The position numbers and the translations under genes are program-made. A stretch of 64,000 nucleotides of DNA from Demequina soli. Lineage in GTDB: Bacteria; Actinomycetota; Actinomycetes; Actinomycetales; Demequinaceae. The stretch lies in contig NZ_BBLZ01000001.1 of NCBI RefSeq assembly GCF_000971195.1, forward strand, positions 1 to 64,000, given 5' to 3'. The notes under the pieces were generated by a model that saw only the letters and a program-made list of their open reading frames with translations, had not been told where the DNA came from and ran no database searches. Positions 1-7,773 of this stretch are shown here, piece by piece. Within the stretch, counting starts at the first letter, position 1, and each line of letters opens with the position of its first letter.

Positions 1-105
1 TGCCTCAGACAGCCACCCTCGACGCAGATCAAGGGAGATACCAGGGTGGATAACCCGAACAACCGCCAGGGGCTGGGGACATCAGCACCCACGCCAACTC
101 ACCAG

Positions 106-115
106 GGACGATGCG
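106..115 (+). repeat. Intergenic copy of the GGACGATGCG 10-mer
   Basis: Exact GGACGATGCG, lying downstream of the TPR gene on the minus strand and just beyond its putative terminator. It is one of 31 exact copies in the window. The rest of positions 1-147 shows no gene. Confidence 0.85.
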
Positions 116-121
116 CGCCGG

Positions 122-140
122 CCCGGGCGCGCCGCCCGGG
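122..140 (-). terminator. Hairpin after the TPR-protein gene
   Basis: CCCGGGC and GCCCGGG pair around a 5-nt loop, 8 bases past the stop codon of the minus-strand gene at 148-606. There is no clear U-tract, which is usual for GC-rich actinobacterial terminators. It probably ends the dapB-TPR unit. Confidence 0.5.
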
Positions 141-147
141 TGAGGCG

Positions 148-606
148 TCAGCCCTGCTTGCGGAACAGCTCCGCGGCGTGGCGGAGCGCCCTGCGCGCCT
201 CCGCCTTGTCCTTGACCGCGTCGTACGCGTAGGCGAGGTGGAACCAGGCGGTCCAGCTGTCGGGCTCGAGCTCGACGCCGGCGCGGGCGACCTCGTAGAT
301 GTCGTGGGCCGCCTCGTCGGTGAGCCGGCCGGTGGGCGTGCGCGCGCCGTCGTGGAGCGGCAGCCGCCCCTCGGCCTCGAGGCGCGTGGACATGCGCTGC
401 ACGGTCACGCCGGTGCGCCACTCGTGCACCAGGAACCACACCGCGATGACCGGCAGGATCATCACGAGCACGCCGAGGGCCTTCGCGATGGCGCCCGGCG
501 CGCCCAGCAGCGCGATCGCGATGTTGCCGACGAACCCGATGAGCAGCGCGAGCAGCACGGTGGTGGCGACCGCCGCGAGGAAGGCGGGCCGGCGCATCAC
601 GCTCAC
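148..606 (-). CDS. Membrane-anchored TPR-like protein
   Basis: A 152-aa protein of unknown function. The N-terminus has two hydrophobic segments (about residues 8-35 and 40-62), so it is probably a two-pass membrane protein. The C-terminal third is helical and repeat-like: residues around EPDSWTAWFHLAYAY followed by DKAEARRALRHAAELF have the spacing of a tetratricopeptide repeat pair. The start overlaps the dapB stop codon as ATGA, so the two genes are very probably translationally coupled. The hairpin just downstream suggests it is the last gene of the unit. TPR domains usually bind proteins, but no partner can be named. The membrane-plus-TPR call rests on pattern only. Confidence 0.75.
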   Translation of the reverse strand: MSVMRRPAFLAAVATTVLLALLIGFVGNIAIALLGAPGAIAKALGVLVMILPVIAVWFLVHEWRTGVTVQRMSTRLEAEGRLPLHDGARTPTGRLTDEAAHDIYEVARAGVELEPDSWTAWFHLAYAYDAVKDKAEARRALRHAAELFRKQG

Positions 607-1346
607 AGCGACATGTAGCGGTCGAGACCGACGGTGAGCCCCGGGCGGCCGCCGACCTCGCGCACGCCGAGGAGCACGCCGGGCATGAAGCTGATGCGGT
701 CGAAGCTGTCGGTGCGGAGGGTGAGCTGCTCGCCCGGGTTGCCCAGCAGCACCTCCTCGTGCGCGACCAGGCCGCGCAGGCGTACGGCGTGGATGTGGAC
801 GCCGTCGACCACGGCGCCGCGGGCGCCGTCCGGGTCGTGCGTGGTGGCGTCGGGCGACGGACCCAGGCCCGCGGCGGCGCGCGCGGCGGCGATCCCCGCG
901 GCCGTGTGGACCGCGGTGCCCGACGGCGCATCGACCTTGTCGGGGTGATGCAGCTCGACGATCTCGACCGACTCGAAGTAGCGGGCGGCCGCGGCGGAGA
1001 AGCGCATCGCGAGCACGGCGCCGAGCGAGAAGTTCGGGGCGATGAGGACGCCCACCTCGGGCCGCTCGCGCAGGTGCTCCTCCACGCGGGCGAGCGACTC
1101 GGCGGTCCAGCCGGTGGTGCCGACGACCGCGTGGATGCCGGCGTCGATGAGCGCGTGGACGTTCGCCTCGGTCGCGCTCGGAACCGTGAAGTCGACGGCC
1201 ACATGAGCGCCCACGCGGCCCGCCTCGGCGAGGTCGTCGCCGTGGTCGAGGGAGGCGACCAGCGCGAGGTCGGGGGCGCCGCCGACGGCGTCCACGACGT
1301 GGGAACCCATGCGCCCGGAGGCGCCCAGCACGGCGACGTTGATCAT
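603..1346 (-). CDS. dapB: 4-hydroxy-tetrahydrodipicolinate reductase
   Basis: A 247-aa cytoplasmic enzyme of lysine and meso-diaminopimelate synthesis. It reduces 4-hydroxy-tetrahydrodipicolinate with NAD(P)H. The N-terminal Rossmann fold shows GASGRMG (about residues 8-14), followed by GTTGW. The catalytic/substrate segment reads ELHHPDKVDAPSGTA (about residues 130-144), with the conserved His-His and Lys. Length matches the actinobacterial family. DapB near pnp and an M16 peptidase is the common actinobacterial order. Here the five-gene ABC-export operon ends just upstream (1398), so dapB either has its own promoter in the short gap 1347-1397 or is read through. Confidence 0.97.
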   Translation of the reverse strand: MINVAVLGASGRMGSHVVDAVGGAPDLALVASLDHGDDLAEAGRVGAHVAVDFTVPSATEANVHALIDAGIHAVVGTTGWTAESLARVEEHLRERPEVGVLIAPNFSLGAVLAMRFSAAAARYFESVEIVELHHPDKVDAPSGTAVHTAAGIAAARAAAGLGPSPDATTHDPDGARGAVVDGVHIHAVRLRGLVAHEEVLLGNPGEQLTLRTDSFDRISFMPGVLLGVREVGGRPGLTVGLDRYMSL

Positions 1347-1397
1347 GCGTCGAGCGTACCGGGCGCCCCCGAGGGATCCGTCACGGGCGGGCCCGCG

Positions 1398-3419
1398 TCA
1401 GCCGTTCGGGCCGCCGGGGAACTGGCCCCCGCCGGGGAGCTGACCGCCGCCCGGGAACTGCATCTGCTGGTCGGACTGGGTGGACGACGAGTCGGAGCTC
1501 AGCCCGCCCAGGAGGCCGCCGGACGAGTCGCCCGGCGAGTCGCCGCTCGTGAGCTGCTGGGTGAGGTCCGCGAGGACCACCGCGTCGCCCTTCTCGAGCC
1601 CGGAGGTGACCTCGGTGTAGACGGCTCCCACGGCCCCGGTCTCGATCGGGGTCTGCGTCGCGGTGCCGTCCGCGCCCACCACCTGGACCGTCGCGGCGCC
1701 GCCCGCATCGGCGATCGCGGACGTCGGCACCACCAGCACGCCCTTCGCCGCGGCGACCGTGATCGACAGCCGCGTGGCGGCGCCGATGCGGATCTCGACG
1801 CCCGGGTCCGGCACGGCGACCGTGACCGTGTAGGCCTGCATGAACGAGTTGCCGGAGTTCACGTGGCTCACGCTCGAGACCGAGCCGGCGACGGTGGTCC
1901 CCGAGGCGGTGAGAGTCAGCTCCGCGTCCTGGCCGACCGCGAGCAGCTGCGCGTCCGTGAGGTCCACCGAGAGGGTCACCAGGTACGCGTTGTCCGCGAC
2001 GATCGTGATGGCCGTCGTCGTGTCCCCCGCGGTCACCGCGTCGCCCGCCACGACGCCGACGGCCACGACGGTGCCCGCGACCGGCGCCGCCACCGTCGCG
2101 TACTCCGCCTGCTGCCGCGCCACGGTGAGCGCGGCCTGCGCGGAGGTGATGTCGGCCTTGTCGGCGAGGATGTCGGCGGCGCTGGGCGCGGTGGACGATG
2201 CGGTCGCACCTCCCCCGCTCGTCGCGCCCTGGGTGCCCGTCGAGGAGTCGCCGGTGCCGCCGAGGGCCGTGCCGTCGCCCGTGCCCGCGGCGCCTCCCGG
2301 CATCGTGGCGTCACCCGCGCCCGTGGCCCCGGTGTCGGTGCCGGTGTCGGTGCCGCCCATCGTGCCGCTCGGGGCCTGCGTCGTGCCGTCGCCGGTGCCG
2401 CCCGCCTGGCCGCCGGTGGTCCCTCCGGCGGATCCGGTGGGCGTGTCGGTCGAGCCGCCGGTCGAGCCGCCCGTGCCGCCGGATCCGTCCGTCGCGTCCG
2501 CCGCGACGAGCGCCTCCTGGAGCGCCGCGACGGCGGCGTCGACGTCCTGGGACAGGTCCATGAGCGTGGACTGCGCGTCGATCGACTCCTGCGACGCCGC
2601 GAGGGCCGCCGCGGTGGCCTCCTGACACGCCGCGAGGGCGGCGGCAGTGTCGCTCGTGCCCGTGTCGGCGGTCCCCGTGTCGCCCGAGTCGGTCCCGTCG
2701 GCCCCGTCCGACGCCGTGTCGGTGCCGGCGTCGGCGCTCGTGAAGGCGGCGCACGTCTCCTGCGCGTCGGCCGAGGCCTGCTGCGCGGCCTCGAGGAGCG
2801 TCTGGGCGACGTCGTACTGGGCGAGCAGCGCGTCCTGGGCGGAGACCAGCGCCGCCCGCGCCCGAGCGACGGGGTCCGCGTCCGTGGTCGTCGCGGCGAC
2901 GGGCGCGGCGAGCAGGGTGACGGCCGCAACCTCGGTGGCCGCGACGGTCGCCATGGTGGCGTCCGTGGCATCCGTGGCTGTCGAGGTGGAGTACGACGCC
3001 GACGACGCGCTGGTCGACGAGCTCGACGAGCTCGAGGTGTCGCCGCTCTGGGCGTCGAGGTCGTCCGCGAGCGCCTGCTGGGCGTTCGCGAGCGCGTCCT
3101 CGGCCTCGCTCACCGCATCGTCGAGGTCGCCCGAGTCGAGCCGCGCGAGCACGTCGCCGGCCTCGACCGTGTCGCCCACGCCGACCTTGACCTTTGCGAC
3201 GGTGCCGTCGACCTGGAACGTCGCGTCGTAGCGGCTGGCCGACTCGATGGAGCCGATCTCGCTGAGCGTCTGCGTGACGTCCCCGGTCGAGGCCTCCGCG
3301 GTGCGGTATGTCGCCGACGAGGACGAGGCGCCGCTCACCACGATGACGCCGGCCACGCCCGCGATCGCGACGGGCACGGCGACGAGCCGCAGCCGCGTGC
3401 GCCGGAGGGTCCCGCTCAC
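1398..3419 (-). CDS. Second periplasmic-adaptor-like (HlyD/MacA) protein, Ser/Thr/Gly-rich
   Basis: A 673-aa membrane-fusion-type protein and the last gene of the ABC-export operon. The GTG start overlaps the stop of the preceding lipoprotein gene (GTGA). After an N-terminal TM (about residues 10-30) comes a biotinyl-lipoyl-like half (VDGTVAKVKVGVGDTVEAG). It is followed by Ala-rich helical stretches broken by three long Ser/Thr/Asp/Gly low-complexity tracts (about 125-150, 230-260 and 320-420), then the second lipoyl half (VAAPVAGTVVAVGVVAGDAV) and a beta-barrel domain. The C-terminus is Gln/Pro/Gly-rich with repeated PGGGQ units, like the tail of the other adaptor. It is much longer than usual adaptors (about 350-450 aa) because of the inserts. 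Its partner is presumably the permease at 4351-5580. The substrate is unknown. Confidence 0.82.
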   Translation of the reverse strand: MSGTLRRTRLRLVAVPVAIAGVAGVIVVSGASSSSATYRTAEASTGDVTQTLSEIGSIESASRYDATFQVDGTVAKVKVGVGDTVEAGDVLARLDSGDLDDAVSEAEDALANAQQALADDLDAQSGDTSSSSSSSTSASSASYSTSTATDATDATMATVAATEVAAVTLLAAPVAATTTDADPVARARAALVSAQDALLAQYDVAQTLLEAAQQASADAQETCAAFTSADAGTDTASDGADGTDSGDTGTADTGTSDTAAALAACQEATAAALAASQESIDAQSTLMDLSQDVDAAVAALQEALVAADATDGSGGTGGSTGGSTDTPTGSAGGTTGGQAGGTGDGTTQAPSGTMGGTDTGTDTGATGAGDATMPGGAAGTGDGTALGGTGDSSTGTQGATSGGGATASSTAPSAADILADKADITSAQAALTVARQQAEYATVAAPVAGTVVAVGVVAGDAVTAGDTTTAITIVADNAYLVTLSVDLTDAQLLAVGQDAELTLTASGTTVAGSVSSVSHVNSGNSFMQAYTVTVAVPDPGVEIRIGAATRLSITVAAAKGVLVVPTSAIADAGGAATVQVVGADGTATQTPIETGAVGAVYTEVTSGLEKGDAVVLADLTQQLTSGDSPGDSSGGLLGGLSSDSSSTQSDQQMQFPGGGQLPGGGQFPGGPNG

Positions 3420-4318
3420 GACTGCCCGCTCGTGTCGGTCGAGCCGCCCGGCATCGCGCCGCGGTCCCCGCCCCGGAAGCCGCCGCGGCCGCCGAAACCG
3501 GTCGTCGAAACGCAGCCGGCGTCGCCCGCGTCGAACACGTACACGGTGGTGGCGTCGTAGCCGCCGGAGCTGTCGGCCTCGCCGCCCGCCGTCATGCACA
3601 TGCCGACGGTCACGGCGTCCGCGTCCGCCGCCTCGGTGCCGGTGATCGCGGTGTCCGCGCCCACCGTCACCGTGGTCGCGGTGCCGTCGGAGGCCTCGAC
3701 CACCAGCGCATCGTCCTTCACGGAGGTGACGGTGCCCGCGACGATGCTCGAGGGGTCGAAGCCGCCCGACGGCATCGCGTCGCCCGTCTGCGTGCCGTCC
3801 CCGGCGAGCGCGGGTGCGCCGCTGGGCAGGTCCGTGGGCATCTCTCCGTCGGTCGGCATGCCGCTGGGCATGTCGGTGGGCATCTGCCCGTCGCCGCCGG
3901 GGCCGCCGCCCATGCCGCCGAGGCCCGTCGCGCAGGTGCCGTCGTCGGCGGCGTCGGTGACGGTGATCGTGGTGGCGGTGTCGTCGTCGCCGAGCATCGC
4001 GACCACGCACTGACCGCCGGCGACGTCCCCGAGCGCGAGGTCGACCTGCCGCGTGAACGCGGTGTCGGAGCCGAAGCGGACCGCCGTCTGCGACGATCCG
4101 TCCTGCACCTGAGCGGTGCCGTCGGAGACGTACGCGATCTCGCCGGTCACGCCGGAGGGCTGACGGTCGCCGCCCTGTCCACCGGGGACGCTGCCGAGCA
4201 CGGCATCGCCCGAGGACGATGCGTCGGGCTGGCTCTCCGCCGCGCCGCCGGACGAGCATCCGGCGAGCAGCACCGAGCCGCACAGCGCCGCCGTGAGGGT
4301 GATCCGGGTCTTGTTCAT
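3416..4318 (-). CDS. Secreted lipoprotein with DUF5666-like repeats
   Basis: A 300-aa predicted lipoprotein. The signal peptide ends in the lipobox LLAGC, with the lipidated Cys at about residue 21. Two beta-rich modules follow (about 60-130 and 205-275), of the pattern 'VTGEIAYVSDGTAQVQ...' and 'GTVTSVKDDALVVEAS...'. They resemble the DUF5666-type beta domain and are separated by a Gly/Met/Pro-rich linker with repeated PSGMPTDGEMPTD units. Several Cys residues lie in the modules. The start is supported by AGGA 10 bases upstream. It sits between permease and second adaptor in a tight operon, so it probably works with the exporter at the outer face of the membrane. The family call is from recall, not a search. 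Confidence 0.75.
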   Translation of the reverse strand: MNKTRITLTAALCGSVLLAGCSSGGAAESQPDASSSGDAVLGSVPGGQGGDRQPSGVTGEIAYVSDGTAQVQDGSSQTAVRFGSDTAFTRQVDLALGDVAGGQCVVAMLGDDDTATTITVTDAADDGTCATGLGGMGGGPGGDGQMPTDMPSGMPTDGEMPTDLPSGAPALAGDGTQTGDAMPSGGFDPSSIVAGTVTSVKDDALVVEASDGTATTVTVGADTAITGTEAADADAVTVGMCMTAGGEADSSGGYDATTVYVFDAGDAGCVSTTGFGGRGGFRGGDRGAMPGGSTDTSGQS

Positions 4319-4350
4319 GTTGGCTGCTTCCTGTTCCTTGTGCTTCACGT

Positions 4351-5580
4351 TCACTGGTCCCGCAGGGCGTCGATGGGCGCGAGCCGCGCGGCGCGGGCCG
4401 CCGGGTACACGCCGAACACCGCGCCGATCCCCACCGCCACCACGACCGACACCACGAGCGCGAGGCCCGAGATGACGATGGTCGAGCCGAGCACCCCCGG
4501 CAGGCCGAGCGCGAGCCCGACGCCGATGACGACGCCGACCGCGCCGCCGCTGAGGCCGAGGATCATCGCCTCGATGAGGAACTGGTTGCGGATGTTCGCG
4601 GGGGCGGCGCCGAGCGCCTTCCGCAGGCCGATCTCGCGCGTCCGCTCCGTCACCGAGACGAGCATGATGTTCATCACGCCGATGCCGCCGACCAGCAGCG
4701 CGAGCGCCGCGATGCCCGTGAGCAGCACGGTGAGCTTCTGGTACACCGAGGTGGCGGCGTTGATGAGCGAATCCTGGACGTCGACGGTGAAGTCGGCGTC
4801 GTCGGCGGACGCGAGGCCGTGCAGATTGAGCAGGAGCGAGGTCGCCTCCTGCGAGGCGGCGCCGAGCACGTCGGACGAGACCGCCTTGATGTAGATGGTG
4901 TCGACGGACTCGCTCGCCGTGGTGGCGAGCGTGTCGATCATGGTGGTCATCGGCACCACCGCGAGGTCGTCGAGCGAGGTGTCGCCGGAGGATCCCGCCT
5001 CGGACAGCACGCCCACGACGTCGAAGGTCTCGCCGTCGATGGTGACCTGCTGGCCCACCACGGTGGTCGCGCCGAACAGCTCGACCGCGGTCTCCGAGCC
5101 GAGCACGATGACGTGCGCGCCGGAGGTCACGTCGTCGTCGGTGAAGAAGCTGCCGTAGAGGAGCTCGCGCGAGCGGACCGTCGGCCAGCTGGTCGTGGTC
5201 CCCGTGACCGTCGTGGTCCAGTTGCTCTCGCCGTACTCGAGCGACAGGCTCGAGGACTTCTCGGGCGCCACCGCATCGGCGTCGGGCACCACCACCTCGT
5301 TGCCGAGCGCCTCGGCGTCCGACAGGGTGAGGGTCTGGCCGCTGCCGAAGCCGCCGCGGACGCCGCTGGAGTCCGTCGACGATCCCGGGGACACGATGAG
5401 CAGGTCGGACCCGAGCGCGGCGATCTGCTCGCTCACGTCCTTCTGCGTGCCCAGGCCGAGCCCGACGGTGAGCACCACCGAGGCGATGCCGACGACGATG
5501 CCGAGCATCGTCAGGGCGGAGCGCATCTTGTGGGAGCGGACCGCCCGCCACGAGCTGCTGAGGAGGTCGGCGGGCCTCAC
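4351..5580 (-). CDS. MacB/YknZ-type ABC transporter permease
   Basis: A 409-aa permease with the MacB layout: one N-terminal TM (about residues 18-45, beginning after RSHKMRSALTML), a large extracytoplasmic MacB-PCD domain (about 50-270), then three C-terminal TMs with the FtsX-like signature near VGGIGVMNIMLVSVTERTRE. The GTG start overlaps the ATPase stop codon (GTGA), so translation is coupled. The family uses ATP hydrolysis for mechanotransmission rather than classical substrate passage. In Gram-positive YknWXYZ the complex protects against a toxic peptide. Its role here is inferred only from similarity of layout. Confidence 0.93.
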   Translation of the reverse strand: MRPADLLSSSWRAVRSHKMRSALTMLGIVVGIASVVLTVGLGLGTQKDVSEQIAALGSDLLIVSPGSSTDSSGVRGGFGSGQTLTLSDAEALGNEVVVPDADAVAPEKSSSLSLEYGESNWTTTVTGTTTSWPTVRSRELLYGSFFTDDDVTSGAHVIVLGSETAVELFGATTVVGQQVTIDGETFDVVGVLSEAGSSGDTSLDDLAVVPMTTMIDTLATTASESVDTIYIKAVSSDVLGAASQEATSLLLNLHGLASADDADFTVDVQDSLINAATSVYQKLTVLLTGIAALALLVGGIGVMNIMLVSVTERTREIGLRKALGAAPANIRNQFLIEAMILGLSGGAVGVVIGVGLALGLPGVLGSTIVISGLALVVSVVVAVGIGAVFGVYPAARAARLAPIDALRDQ

Positions 5581-6302
5581 TTGGCGATCTCCGTTCCCGC
5601 GCCGACGAACTGGCCGTCGGTCACGTTGTAGACGGTCTGGGCGCGGCGCGCGACGTCGCCCTCGTGGGTGATGAGGACGATGGTGCGGCCCTCCCCGTGG
5701 AGGTCGTCGAGCATGCCGAGCACGTCTTCGGTCGAGCGCGAGTCGAGGTTTCCCGTCGGCTCGTCGGCGAGCACGATCGCGGGCTCCGTGACGAGCGCGC
5801 GGGCGATCGCGACACGCTGCTGCTGGCCGCCCGAGAGCTGGCCCGGATGGTTGCGCCACCGGTCCCCCAGGCCCACGCGCTCGAGCGCGGCGAGGGCGCG
5901 CTCGCGGCGCTCGGCCGGCGCGACGCCCGCATAGATGAGCGGCAGCTCGACGTTGCCGAGCGCCGTGAGGCTCGCGAGCAGGTTGAACTGCTGGAACACG
6001 AAGCCGATGCGGCGGTTGCGGGCCGAGGCGAGCGCGACCTCGTCGAGGGTCGAGACGTCCTCGCCGGCGAGGATGTAGCTGCCGCTCGTGAGCACGTCGA
6101 GGCATCCGAGGATGTTCATCAGCGTGGACTTGCCGGAGCCCGAGGGCCCGACGATGGCGACGTACTCGCCCGGGAAGATCCTGCAGTCGATGCCGCGCAG
6201 GGCCTCGAACTCGATGTCCCCCGTGCGGTAGGTCTTGCGTGCCCCGGTGATCTCGATCACCGGGGAGGCGCCCGCGAGCGGGTCGCGTGTCGTGACGGTC
6301 AT
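5577..6302 (-). CDS. MacB/LolD-type ABC transporter ATP-binding protein
   Basis: A 241-aa cytoplasmic ATPase with Walker [10 protein letters not shown] (about residues 52-60), Q-loop in FVFQQFNLL, signature [15 protein letters not shown], Walker [14 protein letters not shown] and switch His in LITHEGDVA. These place it in the LolD/MacB/YknY subfamily. It energises the separately encoded permease that overlaps its 3' end, and it follows the first adaptor by 42 bases. All five genes 1398-7643 read the same way with little space, so one transcript is likely. Confidence 0.95.
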   Translation of the reverse strand: MTVTTRDPLAGASPVIEITGARKTYRTGDIEFEALRGIDCRIFPGEYVAIVGPSGSGKSTLMNILGCLDVLTSGSYILAGEDVSTLDEVALASARNRRIGFVFQQFNLLASLTALGNVELPLIYAGVAPAERRERALAALERVGLGDRWRNHPGQLSGGQQQRVAIARALVTEPAIVLADEPTGNLDSRSTEDVLGMLDDLHGEGRTIVLITHEGDVARRAQTVYNVTDGQFVGAGTEIAK

Positions 6303-6344
6303 GCGGTTCCTTGTCGTCGTCGATGCGTGGGCGGCTCGCTGGGC

Positions 6345-7643
6345 CTACTGGCCCGGCAGCGCGCCCATGCCGCCGGGGAGCTGACCGCCGGTGGGCATCT
6401 CGCCGCCTCCCGGGAACGTGCCGTCCGTCGGGAGCTGCCCGTAGCCCTGCATCGTCTGGTCGGACCCGCTCGAGCCGTTGGACCCGCGCCCGGTGGTGAC
6501 CGTCATGACGATCTGGTCGCCCTCCGCCAGCCCCGAGGTGATCTCGGTGTACTGGCCGACCGTGTCGCCCACGGTGACCTCGACCTGCGACTCCGTGCCC
6601 TCGGCGTCCACGACGGTGACGGTCGAGGTCCCGTCCGTCGTCGTGACCGCGTTGGCGGGCACGGCGAGCACGTCGACCTGGCGCAGGTAGACGATGTCCG
6701 CCGTCACCGACGTGCCCTCGTACAGTCCCGCGACGTCGCCGGTGACCTGGAGGTCGACGTCGTAGGTCGCCGTGCCCCCGGTGGTGGTGGGCAGGTTCGC
6801 GATGTCGGTGACGATCCCGTAGAACTCCTGGTCCACGTCGTCCGACGTGAACGTGACCTGGTCGCCCTTCTCGATCTCGGCGACCTCGGTCTCGTCGAGG
6901 CTCACGGTCACGGTCCACTCGTCCTGGCCGACGATCGTCACGCCGGTCGACGTGGAGGTGGACGATGCGGCGGTCGAGGAGCCGCCCATCGACGCGCCCC
7001 CGGTGGCGCCGCTCGAGCCGGTCGAGCCGGTCGAGCCGGATCCGGAGGACCCGGACGACACCACGTCGCCCACCTCGTAGGGCTGCTCGGTCACGAGGCC
7101 GTCGATGTCGGCGACGAGCTTCGCGTCGCTCATCGCGTCCTTCGCGTCGGCGACGTTCTGCTTGAGGACCTTGACCTGCGCGGTCGCGGCGGCGATCTGC
7201 GCGTCGCTCGCGTCGGAGCCGTCGGCCGCGTCCTCGAGGTTGGACAGCGTCGCCCGGGCCTGCGCGAGGTCGGCCTGGGCGGACCGCAGCGAGGCGGTGA
7301 GCTGAAGGGTGTCGATCGTGGCGATCACGTCGCCCTTCTTCACCGTGTCGCCCGCCTCGACGTCGACCTTGGTCACCTTGCCCGAGGCCGCGAACGCGAG
7401 CGAGTCCGACTTCACGGCCGCGAGCGAGCCCGTCGCGGACACCGACTGCTCGAGCGTCTGCAGCCCGACCGTCACCGTCTGCTGCTGCGCGGCGCCGTCC
7501 ATCGCGGAGGCCGCCTGCGCATCGTCACCCCCGGTGCCCCACAGGGCGAAGGCGCCGGCGCAGATGCCGGCTCCGCCGACCGCCGCGCCGAGAGGGATGC
7601 CCCACGTGCGTACGCGGGTCCACCTGGTCGTGTTCTTGGGCAT
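6345..7643 (-). CDS. First periplasmic-adaptor-like (HlyD/MacA/YknX) protein
   Basis: A 432-aa membrane-fusion-type protein, first gene of the ABC-export operon. It has an N-terminal TM (about residues 15-35), a lipoyl half with ASGKVTKVDVEAGDTVKKGD, an alpha-hairpin of about 55 residues (SLRSAQADLAQARATL...), then the second lipoyl half interrupted by a Ser/Gly-rich insert (about 190-230), and beta-barrel domains. The C-terminal 50 residues are Gly/Pro/Gln/Met-rich with PGGG and LPGG units, a tail shared with the second adaptor. The start codon lies in GGACGATG, a one-base variant of the window's repeated 10-mer. A direct-repeat operator sits 51 bases upstream. Confidence 0.9.
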   Translation of the reverse strand: MPKNTTRWTRVRTWGIPLGAAVGGAGICAGAFALWGTGGDDAQAASAMDGAAQQQTVTVGLQTLEQSVSATGSLAAVKSDSLAFAASGKVTKVDVEAGDTVKKGDVIATIDTLQLTASLRSAQADLAQARATLSNLEDAADGSDASDAQIAAATAQVKVLKQNVADAKDAMSDAKLVADIDGLVTEQPYEVGDVVSSGSSGSGSTGSTGSSGATGGASMGGSSTAASSTSTSTGVTIVGQDEWTVTVSLDETEVAEIEKGDQVTFTSDDVDQEFYGIVTDIANLPTTTGGTATYDVDLQVTGDVAGLYEGTSVTADIVYLRQVDVLAVPANAVTTTDGTSTVTVVDAEGTESQVEVTVGDTVGQYTEITSGLAEGDQIVMTVTTGRGSNGSSGSDQTMQGYGQLPTDGTFPGGGEMPTGGQLPGGMGALPGQ

Positions 7644-7693
7644 CGTCCGTCCGTTCGATCATCAACGTGTCGATGCGAAGGTATGGACGGACC

Positions 7694-7711
7694 CTGGGAG
7701 TTCGCTGGGAG
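7694..7711 (-). promoter_or_regulatory. Direct-repeat regulator site before the ABC-export operon
   Basis: On the minus strand CTCCCAG, spacer CGAA, CTCCCAG: two heptamers at 11-bp pitch, i.e. on the same DNA face, as bound by OmpR/PhoB-family response regulators. The FMN-binding gene at 54694-55299 has CTCTCAG-CGAA-CTCTCAG with the same spacer at the same relative place. That makes chance unlikely and suggests a common regulator encoded elsewhere. Confidence 0.6.
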
Positions 7712-7735
7712 GTGTGTAAGGGCAGCATAAGCACC

Positions 7736-7755
7736 CGCCGGGACCCACCCCGGCG
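7736..7755 (-). terminator. Terminator hairpin after the M16 peptidase gene
   Basis: CGCCGGG and CCCGGCG form a 7-bp GC stem with a 6-nt loop, 18 bases past the stop of the M16 gene and before the operator of the ABC-export operon. Confidence 0.55.
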
Positions 7756-7773
7756 AGGCCGACGCCCCTGGTA

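Noticed and set aside
759..3560. Very long plus-strand open frames such as this one (and similar at 20-24 kb, 28-34 kb and 60-63 kb)
   Set aside because: They are antisense to clear minus-strand genes, are rich in Arg/Gly/Ala/His, have no domain pattern, and are expected in DNA with this much GC at third codon positions.
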